From positions 72,534,393 through 72,598,392 of the forward strand of contig CM077594.1 of assembly GCA_039654915.1 (NCBI GenBank): a stretch of 64,000 nucleotides of DNA, written 5' to 3'. This stretch comes from Aquilaria yunnanensis. Lineage: Eukaryota; Streptophyta; Magnoliopsida; Malvales; Thymelaeaceae. The notes below the pieces were generated by a model. That model searched no databases. It saw only the letters and a list, made by a program, of their open reading frames with translations, and had not been told where the DNA came from. The position numbers and the translations under genes are program-made. The first letter of the stretch is position 1, and each line of letters begins with the position of its first letter. Shown here one piece after another: positions 23,145 through 33,450 of the stretch.

Positions 23145-24780
23145 TTTGGCGCCGTCTGTGGGAACCCGCTCTGAGATCGCCGTCGTTGAAACTCGGCGTT
23201 CTAAGGGCAAGGGACTTTCGAGGTCCCCGTCCGCGCCTGAGACACAACCGGCTGCTGAGCAAACACTCCCAGGGACTTCTGCGTCCGAGGAAGACCGCCC
23301 TCTAGTAATCACTATGAGCTTTATGAGGGAGTTTCAGCGTTCGGTCGTGGCTGAAATGACACAGCAGATTGACCAAAGGTGGTCACAGCAGACACAGGCC
23401 CAAAGACCTCCCTCACCTGCACGCCCTCGGGAGAAAAGTCAGAGGTCCACTCATCGCAGTTCGGGAAGCGGAGAACCGCGCGAAGAATCGTCCACAGAGA
23501 ATAACCCCCTCGGGAAACGGCCTGTGGGGCAGAAGAGGTCTGAGCGACTGAGGGTCTTGCAGCAAAGAAGTTCGCTACCTGAGGCGAGGTCCCTGTCCCC
23601 TCAGCGCCGAACTCACTCCCCGAAGAGGCGCCGGCAATCTCCCTTCCCTGAAGAAGGGCCTAGTGCCACAGTGCTTATGGAGAGGATATTAGCACGGCTG
23701 GAAAGGGTGGAGAAACAAATGGCCAGAAAACCCGTTTGGGCCAGACTTTCGGGAACATTCTGCGAAGATGACTCCCCATTCAATCAGGCCGTTGTTGAGG
23801 CAGCAATGCCAGGTGACTTCAGAGTACCTCGGTTGGAGATTTATGATGGCCGTATTGATCCACATGCCCATCTGACGAAGTATAGACGCAGCATGATAAT
23901 GCACGGTGCTGATGACGCTACCATGTGCAAGTGCTTCGAAGTCACCCTCACAGGGCCAGCAACTGCATGGTACAATTCTTTGCCTTCAGGGACCATCACT
24001 GAGTTCCAGGAGTTGTCCACGGCCTTCACGCAGCAGTTCATCGGGAGTTGCCCTACTGCGAAGATGCCTGTCCAGATGTTCGACATAGAGCAGAGGAACG
24101 GAGAAACCATCCGAGACTATGTCGAAAGATTCAACAGGGAAGCTCTGAGCGTCCCAGACTTTCGGCCCGAAATCCGCATTCTTGCCATGATACGGGGCCT
24201 TCGGCGAGACTCACAGCTGTTCTACGAGTTCTCAAAAGACCCCCCTGAGACCCTCCGAGAATTTTACCGAAGGGCAGAACAGCACATGACCGCCGAAGAA
24301 CTAAGAATGGCTGGGCCGATGTCCGATCACCACAGCGCCGAAGGGTCCAATCAACAAGCTCGACATTCGACCAAACAGGCAGGACGACCTCAGAGGATGC
24401 GGGGAAGGAAACCCCAAAGTTCCACACCACTGAGCACTACACGGACCAACATCCTCATGGCGCTGGAAAGCCAAGGGACGCAGATTCGGCGGCCAAGGGC
24501 CATGACCGCCGACAATAAGAAGAATGCAAAGAAGTTCTGCCAGTTTCATCGCGACCACGGTCATGACACCGAAGACTGCTTCTAGCTGAAGAAGTACATA
24601 GAGTCGCTGATAAAGCAGGGCCAACTTCGAAAATACCTGCGGATACCATCCCCGAAAGGCAGAAAAGTGGAGGAAGAGAGGGCCGAAGATGAGGACTATG
24701 ACTCCGACAGGCGGAGAAACCGAAGTCCCAAAAGGCACCCTCCACCTCCGACAGGGGTTATTCAAACAATCACAACGGGC
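23113..24780 (+). pseudogene. Tat A gag
   Basis: Starts at ATG 23113 in a good context (cacc-atg-a), 32 nt before the LTR end, and is translated through the primer site (HHLAPSVGT). Residues ~1-200 are Ser/Arg/Pro-rich; the capsid domain follows (ATAWYNSLP, FIGSCPTAKMPVQMF, FYEFSKDPPETL); near residue 475 is the zinc-knuckle-like CQFHRDHGHDTEDC. A TAG at 24583-24585 replaces the CAG present in B just after this knuckle. A missing G at about 24777 shifts the frame into pol; B keeps it. Gag forms the particle that packages the RNA. Confidence 0.9.
23147..23163 (+). other. Primer-binding site of Tat A
   Basis: tggcgccgtctgtggga, two bases after the LTR. It also serves as gag coding sequence. 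Confidence 0.88.
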
Positions 24781-27700
24781 TCCCATCCTCGGAAAAAAAG
24801 CTGAAGGCCAGAGAAATTGCAGTCATGGAATATCAAAATCCAGCAAAAAAGCTGGCCCGCAAAGATGGATCCACCATCGTTTTCCCCCACGACGATCCGC
24901 TGCTGATCATGGCGAGGATAGGGAACTGGGACGTCAAAAGGGTGCTACTTGATGACGGATCAAATGCGGACATCCTATTCTCGCACTTACTGCAGAGCTT
25001 GGGCATCTCTAGCAGCGACCTTAAGCCAGTCAACTCGCCCACCTTCGGGGTCGGACCATCCGAACTGCCCGTTCTCGGATGGATCAACCTCCCACTGATG
25101 ATGAAAGGGACTTCGGTAGGTGGAGCAGCTGAGTTGTACGCCTCCACAATGGCAAGGTTCATTGTCATGGACGTCCCATCCTCGTACAATGCCATCCTTG
25201 GAAGGCAAACACAGGGAAACCTGCACATTCGCCCTGATGTGAAGTACTTGACTGTCACATTCGCCACCAAGGATGGAGATGCAGAGATCTTCATAGACCA
25301 GGCCGAGGTGAGAAAGGTGTTTGTGAAAGCACGAAAGGCTCCGGCGAGCAACTTCGCACAAGCAATGGAGGCAAAAGCGCCAGAAAAAGGCAAAGAAGAA
25401 GATCTCGCAAAAGCGGAAATGGAAACAATAGAACTTATCCTAGGACAATCTACCCGAATAGGGAAGAGCTTGGCCGAAGGTGAGAAGGAAAACCCTGTAT
25501 CCTTTCTGCTGAAAAATAAAGATCTGTTTGCCTACTCGCCGAAAGATATGCCAGGGGTAAATTCTGGCATAATACAGCATAGCCTCAAAGTAGGCCTAAA
25601 CGCAAAACCTGTCCGGCAAAAGAAACGAAGCATCTCAGCCCACAAGAGCAACTTTGTCAAAACCGAGGTCCAGCGTCTGTTAGACGCCAAAGTCATCAGG
25701 GAAGTGAAATACCCCGAATGGTTAAGCAATGTGGTGATTGCCACAAAAGAAGGCAGCAACAAACTTCGGATGTGCATCAACTTCAGAAACTTGAACGATG
25801 CTTACCCGAAAGACTCATATCCTCTTCCGCCAATAGACCAACTGGTAGACTCAACTGCCGAATACGGGCTCCTAAGTTTCCTAGACGCCTTCAGCGGCTA
25901 CCATCAAATAAGGATGGACCCCGAAGATGAAGAAAAAACCGCCTTCATCACCGAGGGAGGAACATACTGCTATGTCAGGATGCCCTTCGGGCTCAAAAAT
26001 GCAGGAGCCACCTACCAAAGGTTGATGAACAAGGTCTTTAAAGACCAAATGGGGAGAAACATGGAGGTGTATGTTGATGATATGATAGTCAAGAGCAAGC
26101 TGCCTAGCTATCACGTCGCAGATCTAGAGGAAACCTTCCAAAAGCTCAGAGCCTTCGGGATTTGGCTCAATCCTGAAAAGTGCATCTTCGGGGTAACCTC
26201 GGGAAAATTCTTTGGGTACATGGTATCCGAAAGAGGCATTGATGCTAACCCCGAGAAGATTAAGGCGCTGCTTGAGTTTCGAACTCCTGCCACAGTCAAA
26301 GACGTGCAGAGGCTCATAGGAAGAATAACCTCTCTAAGCAGATTTATTTCCAGGTACGGAGATAGGTGTCGACCTCTCTTCAAAGTCCTCACAAAGGCAG
26401 CAAAAACGGAAGGTGACCTCGGAAAGAATGATCACCCTTGGGGTGAAGATTGCCAAAAGGCCTGGGAAGAACTCAAAGTCTACCTGGCTAGCCTGCCGAC
26501 TCTAAGACAACCTCGGGAGGGAGAGCCCCTCGTTTTGTACCTCATCGTCACGGAGAAAGCTGTAAGCTCGGTCCTCGTGAAAGAAGAAGGGCCAAAACAA
26601 TGGCCAGTCTCTTACGTCAGCAAATCCCTACATGGCGCCGAAATCAGGTACCCTCTGCTTCAAAAAGGTATATACGCCTTGGTGCTTGCAGGGAGAAGGC
26701 TGCGACCATACTTTCAGGCTCACCCCATCATCGTCCAAAGTAGTCTACCACTACGGGATGTTATGAAGAAAGTTGATCATTCGGGAAGGCTCTCCAAGTG
26801 GTGCATAGAGCTTGGCGAACACGAAATCATATATGAGCCTTGGAAGGCCATAAAAGCCCAAGCACTGGCAGATTTTATCGCCGAAATACCCACCACTAAG
26901 GAAGGCCATTTGGATCCGAACGGAGGTGAGCCAGAGTGGACCTTGCATGTTGATGGAGCCTCGGGATCCGAACACCAGGGAGCTGGAGTAATTATCAGAG
27001 GACCCGAAGGCCTAGAGGTAAAGAAGGCTATCAAGTTTAGCTTCAGCGTCACTAACAATGTGGCAGAGTATGAAGCCCTCATAGCGGGATTACGCTTGGC
27101 CAGAAGGATTGGCGTGAGAAACTTAAAGGCTCACAGCGATTCCCAACTAGTAGTTCGGGAGACGGCAGGAGATTATGGGGCAAAGGACTCAATCTTGGCA
27201 AAATACCACGAGCTGGTAGCAAAACTCATCCAAGAGTTTGACGCCGTACGGATCAAAAGTGTACCTCGGTGGAATAACACTGAGGCAGATTGCTTGGCAA
27301 AGTCAAAAACATACACCGAGGTGCTAGATCACCCGAGCATCTCAGTGCTAAGCATAGCGACCTCGGGAAAAGGTTGGAAAGATCCCATAAAAAGATACCT
27401 CGCAGAAAATGTGTTCCCCGAAGACCCCGGCAACGCTGCAAGACTGCGAAGACGCTCCGGTCAATTCTTCCTGATTGGCAAAGAGTTGTACCGACAGGGA
27501 TATGCAAACCCGCTGCAAAGATGCGTGGATGAAGAGGATACTGAAATGGTCCTTGAAGAGGTCCACGAAGGCATGTGTGGTTCACATATTGGAACTGATG
27601 CCCTTGTGGCGGTGATACTTCACCAAGGATACTTCTGGCCTACCCTGAGAAAGGATGCAAGGCAGTTCGTCCGAAAATGCGGTAATTGCCAGAAACACGG

Positions 27701-28610
27701 GAACATCCAGAGGGCACCCTCGGAAATGATAACTTCGGCTGACTACCCCTGGCCCTTCGCAGTCTGGGGTATAGACCTTATTGGGCCACTCCCCTCGGCG
27801 CCCAGAGGCGTGAAATTCTGCGTGGTAGCAGTAGACTATTTCTCCAAATGGGTCGAGGCAGAACCCCTAGCAACTATCTCGGCAAAAGAAGTGCAAAAGT
27901 TCGTATGGAAGAACATAGTATGCAGATTCGGCATACCGAGGGTACTAGTGGCTGATAATGGATTCCAGTTCATAGATAAAGGATTCCAGGAATTTATCAG
28001 CGACCTCGGAATAAAGATGCACTTCGCCCCAGTAGCTCACCCCCAAAGCAACGGGCAGGTGGAAGTATCTAACAGGACCATAAAAGATGGCCTGAAAAAG
28101 AGACTGGGGGAATCAAAAGGGAAATGGCCAGGAGAACTCCAAAGCGTATTATGGAGTTACCGAACGACGCCCCGAAGAGCCACAGAGGAGACTCCCTTCT
28201 CACTCGTCTTTGGAACAGAGGCCATCATCCCTATCGAGATAGTTAGACCATCAGTACGGGTGCAAGTATTTGATGAAGGTGGAAACGACCTCGGCCTAAG
28301 AACGAAGCTTGACCTCGTTGGTGAACATAGAGAAATAGTTGAGCTGAGAAGAAAAGCTTTCCAGCAAAGGGTGGCCGCGGCCATAAATTTGCGAGCTAGG
28401 CCAAAGGAAATCAGGAAAGGAGACCTCGTTCTCCGAAAGGCTGACTTTGCGCCCCGAAGGCCATCCCACGGAGTACTTCGCGCAAACTAGGAAGGACCTT
28501 ATCTGGTCCTCGCCAAAGTACGAAAAGGCGTGTACAAACTTGGCGATGCCGAAGGTGTAGAATTGAAAAACACTTGGCACTCAGATGCCTTGAGAAAATT
28601 CTACGCCTAA
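24781..28610 (+). pseudogene. Tat A pol polyprotein
   Basis: The open stretch from ATG 24825 to 28490 has 1221 codons. Protease: DDGS at residues 43-46. RT: YVDD at 416-419, intact. RNaseH: about 567-695. Extra archaeal-type RNaseH: D710, E748, D772. Integrase: zinc domain H914...C952, C955; catalytic D984, D1044, E1080 (spacing 59 and 35). A TAG at 28488-28490 replaces a TGG and removes the last ~39 residues; the family stop is TAA at 28608-28610. Two RNaseH domains define the Tat lineage. ATG 24825 is probably not a natural start: in B the same place reads ACG and gag-pol is one frame. This is the best-preserved pol in the window. Confidence 0.93.
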
Positions 28611-29367
28611 GCTTGAGCGAAGGAATCATACTGTACGAAAGAAATTCTAAGTACAGAAGTGCCTTGAGAAAAATTTCTTAAGTACAGAATTGTACAGAAT
28701 TCCGTGAAGATGCTCGCCACAAGCGCAGATATGACTTTCCGAAGTCCCTTGAGCCATCACGCTCGGGAAAGATGGGAAAATCTCTCAGCGGTAATCGCCG
28801 CAATAAGCGCAGATATGACTTTCCGAAGTCCCTTGAGCCATCACGCTCGGGAAAGATGGGAAAATCTCTCAGCGGTACTCGCCGAAATAAGCGCAGAGAC
28901 AGTTTTCCAAAGTCCCTTGAGCCATCACGCTTGGGAAAAATGGAAAACAAAAATCTCGCAAAAGGTTTCCTAAGTCTCTTAAGCAAACATGCTCGGGACA
29001 AGGGGAAATGAAAAATTTTGACTAAAGGGTTTCCGAAGTCCCTCGAGCGAACGTGTTCGGGACAAAATGGAGATACAAAATCCTGCAAAAAGACTTAGTC
29101 AAATTTTTCAGACTTTCCAAAAAGCCTTTTGAGCGAACAGGCTCGGCCAATGGAAAGATCTTTCACACTTAGTCAAGTTTCTTTGATCGCAGGTTTTCCG
29201 AAGTCTCTTGAGCAAATGTGTTCGGGGCAATGGGAATAAAGAAACTTTCAAAAGCACTTAGCCAAAAAAGATCTTCATTTACAAATGATCAGGTTTACAA
29301 AGAAGAAGTGCCCGAAGAAGGAACACCAAAATGAAGAAGAAAAAAGGAAAAGGAGCCCTAAAACAGA
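28611..29367. repeat. Tandem-repeat spacer of Tat A
   Basis: Holds three copies of an 84-bp unit starting gcgcagat at 28723, 28807 and 28891, then further diverged copies to about 29240. Each carries a ttccgaagtc..cttgagc core followed by ctcggg. The array sits between the stop of pol and the end of the antisense gene, so both transcripts end in or near it. Confidence 0.85.
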
Positions 29368-31803
29368 CTAAGGGTTCTCGGTGTCCCGGGAGCCACCAGC
29401 CTCTGTGCCCTTTTCCACCACCTTCGGCACCGGAATAGTGGAAGGCAGGTTCAGATGCTCGTTCTTGGACCAGGACGACCGAGGCCCCTCGGGAATGTTG
29501 AGAGCTTCCAAAAAAGAGAGGTCCAGACTTGGGAACCTCTCAAGGACTTGGTGCCGAGCAAGGCAGAATTCGTCTTGGAAGGTGACCTTGTTCATTTGGG
29601 CGGATTTTTCCTTCTCAACCTCAAGGTCCTCGAGCTCGTCCTTCAAATCTACAACCTCATTCTTCAGCGCCTTCACCCTCTTCTTCGCATCAGGCTCCTT
29701 CTTCAAAGACTGAACCTCGGCTTCAAGAGCCTTTTTCTCGCTCACCAATGACAGAATCAGATTGTCAGAATCTGACTTATCTTTGAGAAGATCTTGGTTG
29801 GCGGCGAGCATCCCCGCCATTTGGTCGCCAAGGTCAGCAATCTTTAGAGAGGAGTTCTTCTCAAGATCTTCCTTCTCTTTCCGTAACTCCTCCCGAAGGG
29901 CAGCAACTTCTTTCTTCGCAGCATCTGACAGCTGCTGGTTCTTGGCGATCAATGCCGAGCGCGTGTCCTTAGCTTTCTTTAAGGTCTTCAAGGCCGAAGC
30001 TCGAAACGCCGCCTCCCTGGCCACCCGAACTCGGAGAAAGCCGGCGTACCCCAGCAGTTGCAAAAAGATGAACGCAAGGTCAGTAAGAGCCAGGCACTAA
30101 GGAAAAAATTGAAGGGAAAAAGGTGTGAAGAACATACCTGAGCAGCATGCTCGGTGACTTTTGCAGCGAGGGTGTCATCGTCCGGATGGGCTGCCGCAAT
30201 AGCCTTGAAGGAGGCCTCTGTAAGCACCCCCTTCGAAATTTGCTTTGCCATTTCTGGACAGTCCTCGGAGCACAAGTTCATGTCCTCCGTGAAAGTCCAG
30301 AAAGGCTCCTTGGGTATTTTCCCTTCCGGGACTTTGGCGTCGCGAAGGGCGCGCGCCTTCGCGTGTTCGGCCGCCTAGTTCGGGGTAAGTAACTCCCCTG
30401 CATGGCGAAAATGAGAAGCGGGTCAGAGACAAAGGAAAATTCGGAAAAACAAAAAGGGCCATACTTGTTCTGAAAACAACAGACCTGGCGGCACTTCGAA
30501 CACGGCGTCCTCGGAATCCTGAGACTCCTCGGTTGAAATCTCCTTGCCCTTCCTCTTGCGCCGCTCCTCGGCAGAAGTGGCCTCTTCCACAGTCTCCAGA
30601 AGGGCCTGCGACTACGAAGGGCTCTACGGAGGAACGTCGGTGGAAGGAACCTCGGCAGCGGCAGGGACTTCGGCAGCTGCCTCAGACGCCGGAATCTCGG
30701 CTGTCCCAGGCTCCACGGCAGCCTCCTCGGATATTTCCTCCAGAGGAACTTGGGCAGTTTTCTTTGCCCGTTTCGCCGAAGGCCCCGCGCCAGTAGACTT
30801 CCGCCTTCGGGAAGCCGCCTTCTTTGTCTGATCGCCCTTCTCCACCTGGCCGGAGAAAAGGGACTTGTAAAATGCAGCAGTCCCGTCGCCCATCTCTGAA
30901 AAAGAAAAAAGACATCAGCGTAAGTCCGAGGGAAAAACAACAAGGAGTAGAAGATAACTCAATTTCGACAAGCGTTTCGAAAGAGATTTCCTCCTTAAGA
31001 AGCTTGACCAACCAGGAATCCTTCCCGGCGATGGCAGGAGCTGGCATCTCGAGGTCGGTCTCGTGCTCCTTAACCACCTTTAACTCCCGGAGGACCTCTT
31101 CGGTCATCAACCTCCAGTTGATAGGGAAGGGGTATAGAGAGCACGGCGCGACCTCGGGAGCCCAGTCAGAGACGGCACGGATGCGGCCGTCGAAGTCCGC
31201 GAAAGTGGAAGCCAACTCTGGAGTCAGCAACAACCTCGGATCAACAACGTCCACATCTAGCCTTCCCTGAGCCCATTTGGTCGGAACATACGACCATGAC
31301 TCCTTCATCTTCAGGAAGAAGAATTTCTGTTGCCACCCCCGCCAGCTGTCCTTTGTGGCGAAGGTGAACATGAATTTTTTGCTCCCGGATCCCCGAGGTA
31401 GCATAAAATAGAAGCCACCCTTCGGGACCACAAAGAGCTTGTAGTACGGCATGAAGAGTATAAAATGGGGTTTTATCCCGAAGACGCCACACATACAGAG
31501 GAAGGCGTTAAAATAGCAGAACAAGTTCGGGGGAAGCTGGTTCACAGCAATGCCATGAAATTGGCAGAACTCACAAACCATCTCCGGGGGAGGATACCGA
31601 TGTCCGGCCTTCAGCTGGGCTCGGAAAACGGTAATCTCGTTACTATGGTTTGAAAAAGCATAATGGCTAGAACGAGGCAGCCTAGTAACGGCGTAAGAGG
31701 GAAGAAATAACTTTTTCTTCCACCTCTCTAGTTTTGCAGGGGTGGTGCAACAAGGATGGGCTAAAAGAGGCCACCAGCTCTCAGGGATAGGCATTTTCGA
31801 CAT
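29368..31803 (-). pseudogene. Antisense four-exon gene of Tat A
   Basis: Starts at ATG 31803; exons 30963-31803, 30485-30895, 30138-30397, 29368-30057, with exactly the exon lengths of B (841, 411, 260, 690 nt). Exon 1 encodes the conserved domain (HPCCTTPAKLERWKKK, FRAQLKAGHRYPPP, CQFHGIAVNQLPP, GGFYFMLPRGSGSKKF). Exon 2 is Lys/Ala/Glu-rich with KRAKK. Exon 4 is a long coiled coil (KEVAALREELRKEKEDLEK). Damage: intron-1 donor GT is TT, intron-3 acceptor AG is AA, two stops in exon 2 (near 30624 and 30612) and a TGG-to-TAG in exon 3 (near 30376). Product function unknown; nuclear location is suggested only by the basic patches. Confidence 0.87.
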
Positions 31804-32055
31804 GAAAATGAGTTCGGAAAAGGCCAGAAAAACAGTTTCCGGAAAAAACTCAAAAGAACAGAGGAATCAAAACACTCTGGAAAACAAAAACCCACCAAAA
31901 GATTTGCCAAAGTTTGAGGACGCCGTCATGAAAGTTGGCTGAAAAAAGCTCTGATTAAGGTAGCTCCGCCATAGAAAGCAAGAAAGTACGAAAGCAGGGG
32001 CAAAGCAGAGGAAAGAGCAGAAGTAAAAGCAAATGGGACTTATGATGGAATGGGC

Positions 32056-32063
32056 TATTTATA
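32056..32063 (-). promoter_or_regulatory. TATA box of the Tat A antisense gene
   Basis: tataaata on the minus strand, about 253 nt upstream of the ATG at 31803. Same position in B. Confidence 0.72.
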
Positions 32064-32334
32064 GGCCAAGGGTTGGTAACCGAAACGTCATCATAAGTAC
32101 CCTTTCGGAGGCGAACCGTCGCCGTAACTGCCCTCTGCACCTGAAAAGGCGCGCCCTCTGTAATCGACGCGACTCTCCTCCAATGGCAAAGCGCCACGTG
32201 TCAATAGCCGTGCCAGAACAGGGGACACTTCTCCTGACATCCCTAAAAAGCTGGGGTGCGTCGCTTAGACTGACACGCTTGGCCAGCAGACGCGACGTTA
32301 CACAGACCTGCAAGAAGAAAAAAGCAGGTTACCT

Positions 32335-32500
32335 CGAGGACACCAAGAGACAGGCTATGGCCAAACAGCCCAGGACCTTCGGGCAAGAGGTGTATCTTCG
32401 GCACAGGCTCCGCCTCGAAGACACCAAAGAACAGGCCAAGGCCGAACAGCCCATGACCTTTGGGCAAGAGGTGCACCCTCGGAACAGGTTGAGCTTCCTA
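32335..32500. repeat. 81-bp tandem duplication upstream of the antisense promoter of A
   Basis: Two adjacent copies with an 81-bp period (caccaagagacaggc at 32341, caccaaagaacaggcc at 32422). The same duplication is in B. It lies between the antisense promoter and the polypurine tract. Confidence 0.8.
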
Positions 32501-32562
32501 AGAGACTCCCAAGAACAACCTCGGAGAGAGATGCAAAACCGAAGTCTTCACTTCGGCTTTCC

Positions 32563-32575
32563 AAAGGGGGGCATG
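32563..32575 (+). other. Polypurine tract of Tat A
   Basis: aaagggggg followed by catg directly before the 3' LTR. Confidence 0.88.
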
Positions 32576-33450
32576 TGATAGCCAAAGTCTATCGCCTCTA
32601 TCTGGCCGAACTCCCTGCCACAAGAATGGCCAGAAGAAACTGGCGCTACCCGAGAAAAGGTGAGATCATACACCTCGGGAGATAGCTGAAGAGCTCTGAG
32701 CCCGGCACGCCAGGAAACTTAAGGATACTATTAGCCCCCCCAAGTTTGTGAACAGATCGCCTTCGGAAAAGAGGCACCAGCTATTGCCGGCCGAACATGA
32801 TATCCCCGAAGGCGGAACTCCCTGAAGCTGGGATCCCCCGAACTAAGGGCGTGTTTCTTGAAGAGGCACCGTCCGTACCAAAGGACGACCTCGCCCAGGG
32901 ACCTCGGGAGTACGGCAGGAGCATTTAAGGAAGCATTTAAGGAAGCCTCTAACACGTCCTTTCACAGACGTCATGAAGCCGCCTCAATAGGCGCTCTGAT
33001 ATGCTGACGCCATCAAAGTCACATCATGGCCCATCTCAGCACAAGGCTCAAGGCAACCTGTTAACGACTATCTGTCCCCTACGCCCAGAAACTCAGGGAA
33101 CATCCGACCAAACACGTGTCTCGATCTGATCGGGCTAGGCACTCCTATAAATACCAGGAAATAAATACTTGGCAGGAGGTTGGTTGGCAAAAGGTCTGAC
33201 TCGCAGACTCTGAGAAAATCACCAAGCGAGACTCTTCAGCCCTTTGTGCTATTTCCTCTGCCTTTCTCAGCCACCACTAACTTGGGCGTCGGAGGCTCCC
33301 CCCTCGGAAACACATCCGGGGGCCTCCTAACCCTTTATTTTTGGACTTTCAGGCACTCTCCCAGGGGCGAACCATCCTCCAGGGGTTCTTCCTCCCAGAA
33401 GTCTCTCCACCAGTCACCATGACTCTAAACGATGAGGCCCCCGGCCATCA
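32576..33450 (+). repeat. 3' LTR of Tat A
   Basis: 875 bp, TGAT...ATCA, matching 22269-23144. It carries the gag ATG and first ten codons, which here run into flanking chromovirus DNA. Confidence 0.95.

Larger units (their letters stand above)
22269..33450 (+). mobile_element. Complete Tat-lineage retrotransposon A
   Basis: 11,182 bp, flanked by a perfect 5-bp duplication ctctc (22264-22268 and 33451-33455). It has two LTRs (876 and 875 bp), primer site, gag, pol, a tandem-repeat spacer, an antisense four-exon gene and a polypurine tract. By eye the first 250 bases of the two LTRs differ at about a dozen sites, mostly transitions, so it is fairly young. Gag-pol has one stop in gag, one 1-base deletion near 24777 and one stop near the end of integrase. 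RT and integrase catalytic residues are intact. Inserted in chromovirus E. Confidence 0.96.

Noticed and set aside
24301..24786. Minus-strand ORFs of 100-190 codons opposite gag and protease in A and B
   Set aside because: Shadows of the conserved sense frame; no independent motifs, promoter or conservation of their own.
28723..29240. CRISPR-like array
   Set aside because: The repeats are adjacent 84-bp tandem units without spacers, in a plant retrotransposon.
30278..30943. 221-codon Arg/Pro-rich minus-strand ORF, and the similar 237- and 370-codon overlapping frames in B
   Set aside because: They run through the introns of the antisense gene in the wrong frame; the phase-consistent exons explain the region better.
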